NCBI GenBank assembly: GCA_964527215.1
Contig: CAZGNZ010000001.1
Location: forward strand, 193,969-257,968
Origin: CAZGNZ01 sp964527215
Lineage (GTDB): Bacteria > Fidelibacterota > Marinisomatia > SCGC-AAA003-L08 > JACNLC01
Direction of reading: 5' to 3'
DNA length: 64,000 nt
Made by a program: the position numbers and the translations under genes. Positions 62,509 to 64,000 of this stretch are shown here, in pieces. Each line of letters starts with the position of its first letter. Position 1 is the first letter of the stretch. The notes beneath the pieces were generated by a model. It had not been told where the DNA came from. It saw only the letters and a list, made by a program, of their open reading frames with translations, and ran no database searches.

Positions 62509-62863
62509 TGGAGGCGGGCGGAATTGAACCGCCGTCCGAATATAAGCCACAGTGAGTATCTACATGCTTAGGATTTTCAGAGGTTCTTACTTGTCGTTCG
62601 GGAAAATCCAACCTCCGGACAAGCCAGTCTGTGGGTTCTCGTTTACTGCAGCCAGACGATGCAGCAAACCAGTCTGCTGAATTTGACACCCCTTACCGAA
62701 ACCGCAGACAAATCCCGGCAGGGATGGCAGCCGTCAGTTAAGCGGCAGCAGAGTAGCCGTAATCGGCATTTGTTTTGGTTTCCCAGATGATTAACGAGGT
62801 TACCAGGAGTTCCTCGGCATGCAACTTAAAGCCGCTTTATACCCGTCGAAACCAGTCGCCCCC
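62509..62863 (-). ncRNA. ssrA: tmRNA
   Basis: On the minus strand the RNA begins GGGGGCGACTGGTTTCGACG, the conserved tmRNA 5' end, and finishes with GGTTCAATTCCGCCCGCCTC then CA. The acceptor stem GGGGGCG/CGCCTCC pairs with one G-U, and the T-arm is present. The next bases are CTA, so CCA is not encoded and must be added. The tag frame near 62770-62738 reads NADYGYSAAA then TAA, a typical Ala-rich degradation tag; the exact resume codon is uncertain. Four pseudoknot-sized inverted repeats fit the roughly 355-nt length. It rescues ribosomes stalled on broken mRNA together with SmpB. Confidence 0.96.
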
Positions 62864-62870
62864 ATTTCAA

Positions 62871-62900
62871 ATAGCAGAACAAATTTACAGACAATTTCAA
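62871..62900 (-). promoter_or_regulatory. Sigma-70-type promoter of ssrA
   Basis: Minus strand TTGAAA (62900-62895), 18-nt spacer, TGCTAT (62876-62871), then 7 nt to the first G of the tmRNA at 62863. The spacing to a known RNA 5' end supports the call. Confidence 0.65.
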
Positions 62901-64000
62901 TCTTGCTCCAAAAAATATTAATGGACAGTCGATGGTCAGTTGGTCTCGTACCGGATCAAATATGTTTCGGACTGCTGCGGAGGAATCCATCAATCGATCA
63001 TAAAAGCAATCGCATATGATGATAAACAATAATATATAGGATTATTTGGTTATGCTTCTGTAATTTTGCATCGAACATTTCAATGAATATTATTTAACCT
63101 TATTGTTTCATGCGACTTTTCAGTATAGAAATATTGATGTGTTGATACGGAAAAAGCAAATATATACCTCGTTTCAAGTACCTTTCAGTGAAGTTGTATC
63201 CGTTACGGAACCCGCAGGATTATCATTTCGCAGGTCAAAATATAATGGATGAATGCGTACGGATCGTGCGCAGAGATCATTATTCAGGATTATTGCCAAT
63301 CCGTATCCTGTTGGATCGCATCAGGGTTGACCAGGTTCAAAGCGAAATATTTTTTTTCATGAAATAATCAGGTCAGCAGGCTTTTTAGAATAGATATACT
63401 CCGATACACCGCAGTTGAATTCTGAACAGATTTACGGTACCGAATGCAGTTATGTTGAGTGGGATTGTTGATGCGTCATTCGCCTTGTCCTCTGATATTT
63501 TCGAGATGATTGGCGGGCGGCTGGCGAATCCGATTAGAGGTTACGCGGAAAAGCAAGAACACCGCGATACTTCAGCGATGATGAGTGACATTTCAGGTGT
63601 GAGTTGCTGCCTATGAATGCTTTTTCCCCAAGATGACAGCATGCGACAGGATTCTTTGTCAATATGAGACGGCACAGAGTAGAACGACGGATAGCAGCAG
63701 ACGTATTCAATCCGGATGTTTTCACCTGATCAGTTTTTGAAGATTTAAGAAATCTCGAATACCATTTTTTTTTTTTACGACTTAACTAGAAATAAAATTA
63801 TATGAGTCCCCTCCGGAAACCGTGTATTCATTTTTATGCGCATTTTGTTGAAAATTTCAGATTCAAACAAATCACAGCCAAAAGGTAAAATTTACGGCCA
63901 CAATCCCACAAATTAGAGAATGAATATCCCGCATTTTGAAGCATTTCACATCCGTCCAAAACGTTTATTGAGGATAAAAGAAAAGCCCTGCACCGTATAG
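62901..64000. other. Gene-free stretch at the right edge
   Basis: About 1.1 kb in which I see no protein gene or structured RNA that I can support. The few short open frames lack ribosome sites and family features. A run of 12 T lies at 63765-63776. Stops are dense in all frames, so it may be a long intergenic or decayed region. Confidence 0.5.

Noticed and set aside
62901..64000. Possible replication origin or extra RNA gene in the empty right end
   Set aside because: No DnaA-box cluster, no dnaA/dnaN neighbours and no tRNA-like fold seen.

Overview
The window reads as a stretch of chromosome from an uncultured-type Gram-negative bacterium, most likely of the FCB superphylum (Neomarinimicrobiota or a relative). 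This is inferred from outer-membrane beta-barrels, many lipoproteins, a GWxTD-type protein, C25 peptidases and dockerin-like C-termini with the core 'ILDIV'. Base composition is near 50% GC except for an AT-rich patch at 32.7-35.3 kb. There are no rRNA or tRNA genes and no CRISPR array; one tmRNA gene is present.

Region 1 (1-25.7 kb, all minus strand) holds two paralogous copies of one operon for DUF11 (TIGR01451-type repeat) surface proteins. Copy 2 (25718 down to 8253) is complete: degenerate receiver, large DUF11 protein with an Asp-rich insert, 154-aa DUF11 protein, 575-aa protein, 573-aa protein, 2420-aa DUF11/OmpA protein, 1024-aa outer-membrane barrel. Copy 1 (7.5 kb down past the left edge) repeats the order: 475-aa protein, 154-aa, 575-aa, 574-aa, then the N-terminal 564 residues of a second giant. 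RNA hairpins sit at the same two junctions in both copies, which suggests that product ratios are set after transcription starts. A sigma-54-type promoter precedes copy 2, and a sigma-54 activator with its histidine kinase (26.3-29.2 kb) lies directly upstream. I read this as a regulated, duplicated cell-surface assembly system that I cannot match to a named system; it is the main candidate for novelty.

Region 2 (29.4-43 kb) is mixed: a GH26 lipoprotein, a PHP-type phosphoesterase, a frameshifted pRiA4b ORF-3-like remnant, an AT-rich insert with an M13-type metallopeptidase and a lipoprotein, gpmI, a propeller protein with a GWxTD-type lipoprotein, a probable Fe-S PD-(D/E)XK nuclease, a GNAT acetyltransferase, and a glycosyltransferase of the queuosine-tRNA mannosyltransferase (DUF3524) family.

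Region 3 (43.1-61 kb, plus strand) begins with a C25 peptidase-like protein ending in a dockerin-like module. A tightly overlapping poly-gamma-glutamate operon follows: pgsB, pgsC, pgsW, a two-domain exported protein and an outer-membrane barrel. Then come a lipoprotein, a repeat protein, an M14 carboxypeptidase and a second C25-like protein (the last three with dockerin-like C-termini), and a YkgJ-type cysteine-cluster protein. This looks like synthesis and outer-membrane passage of an anionic polymer next to secreted proteases.

Region 4 (61.1-64 kb) has a secreted propeller protein, the ssrA gene with its own promoter, and about 1.1 kb in which I find no gene.
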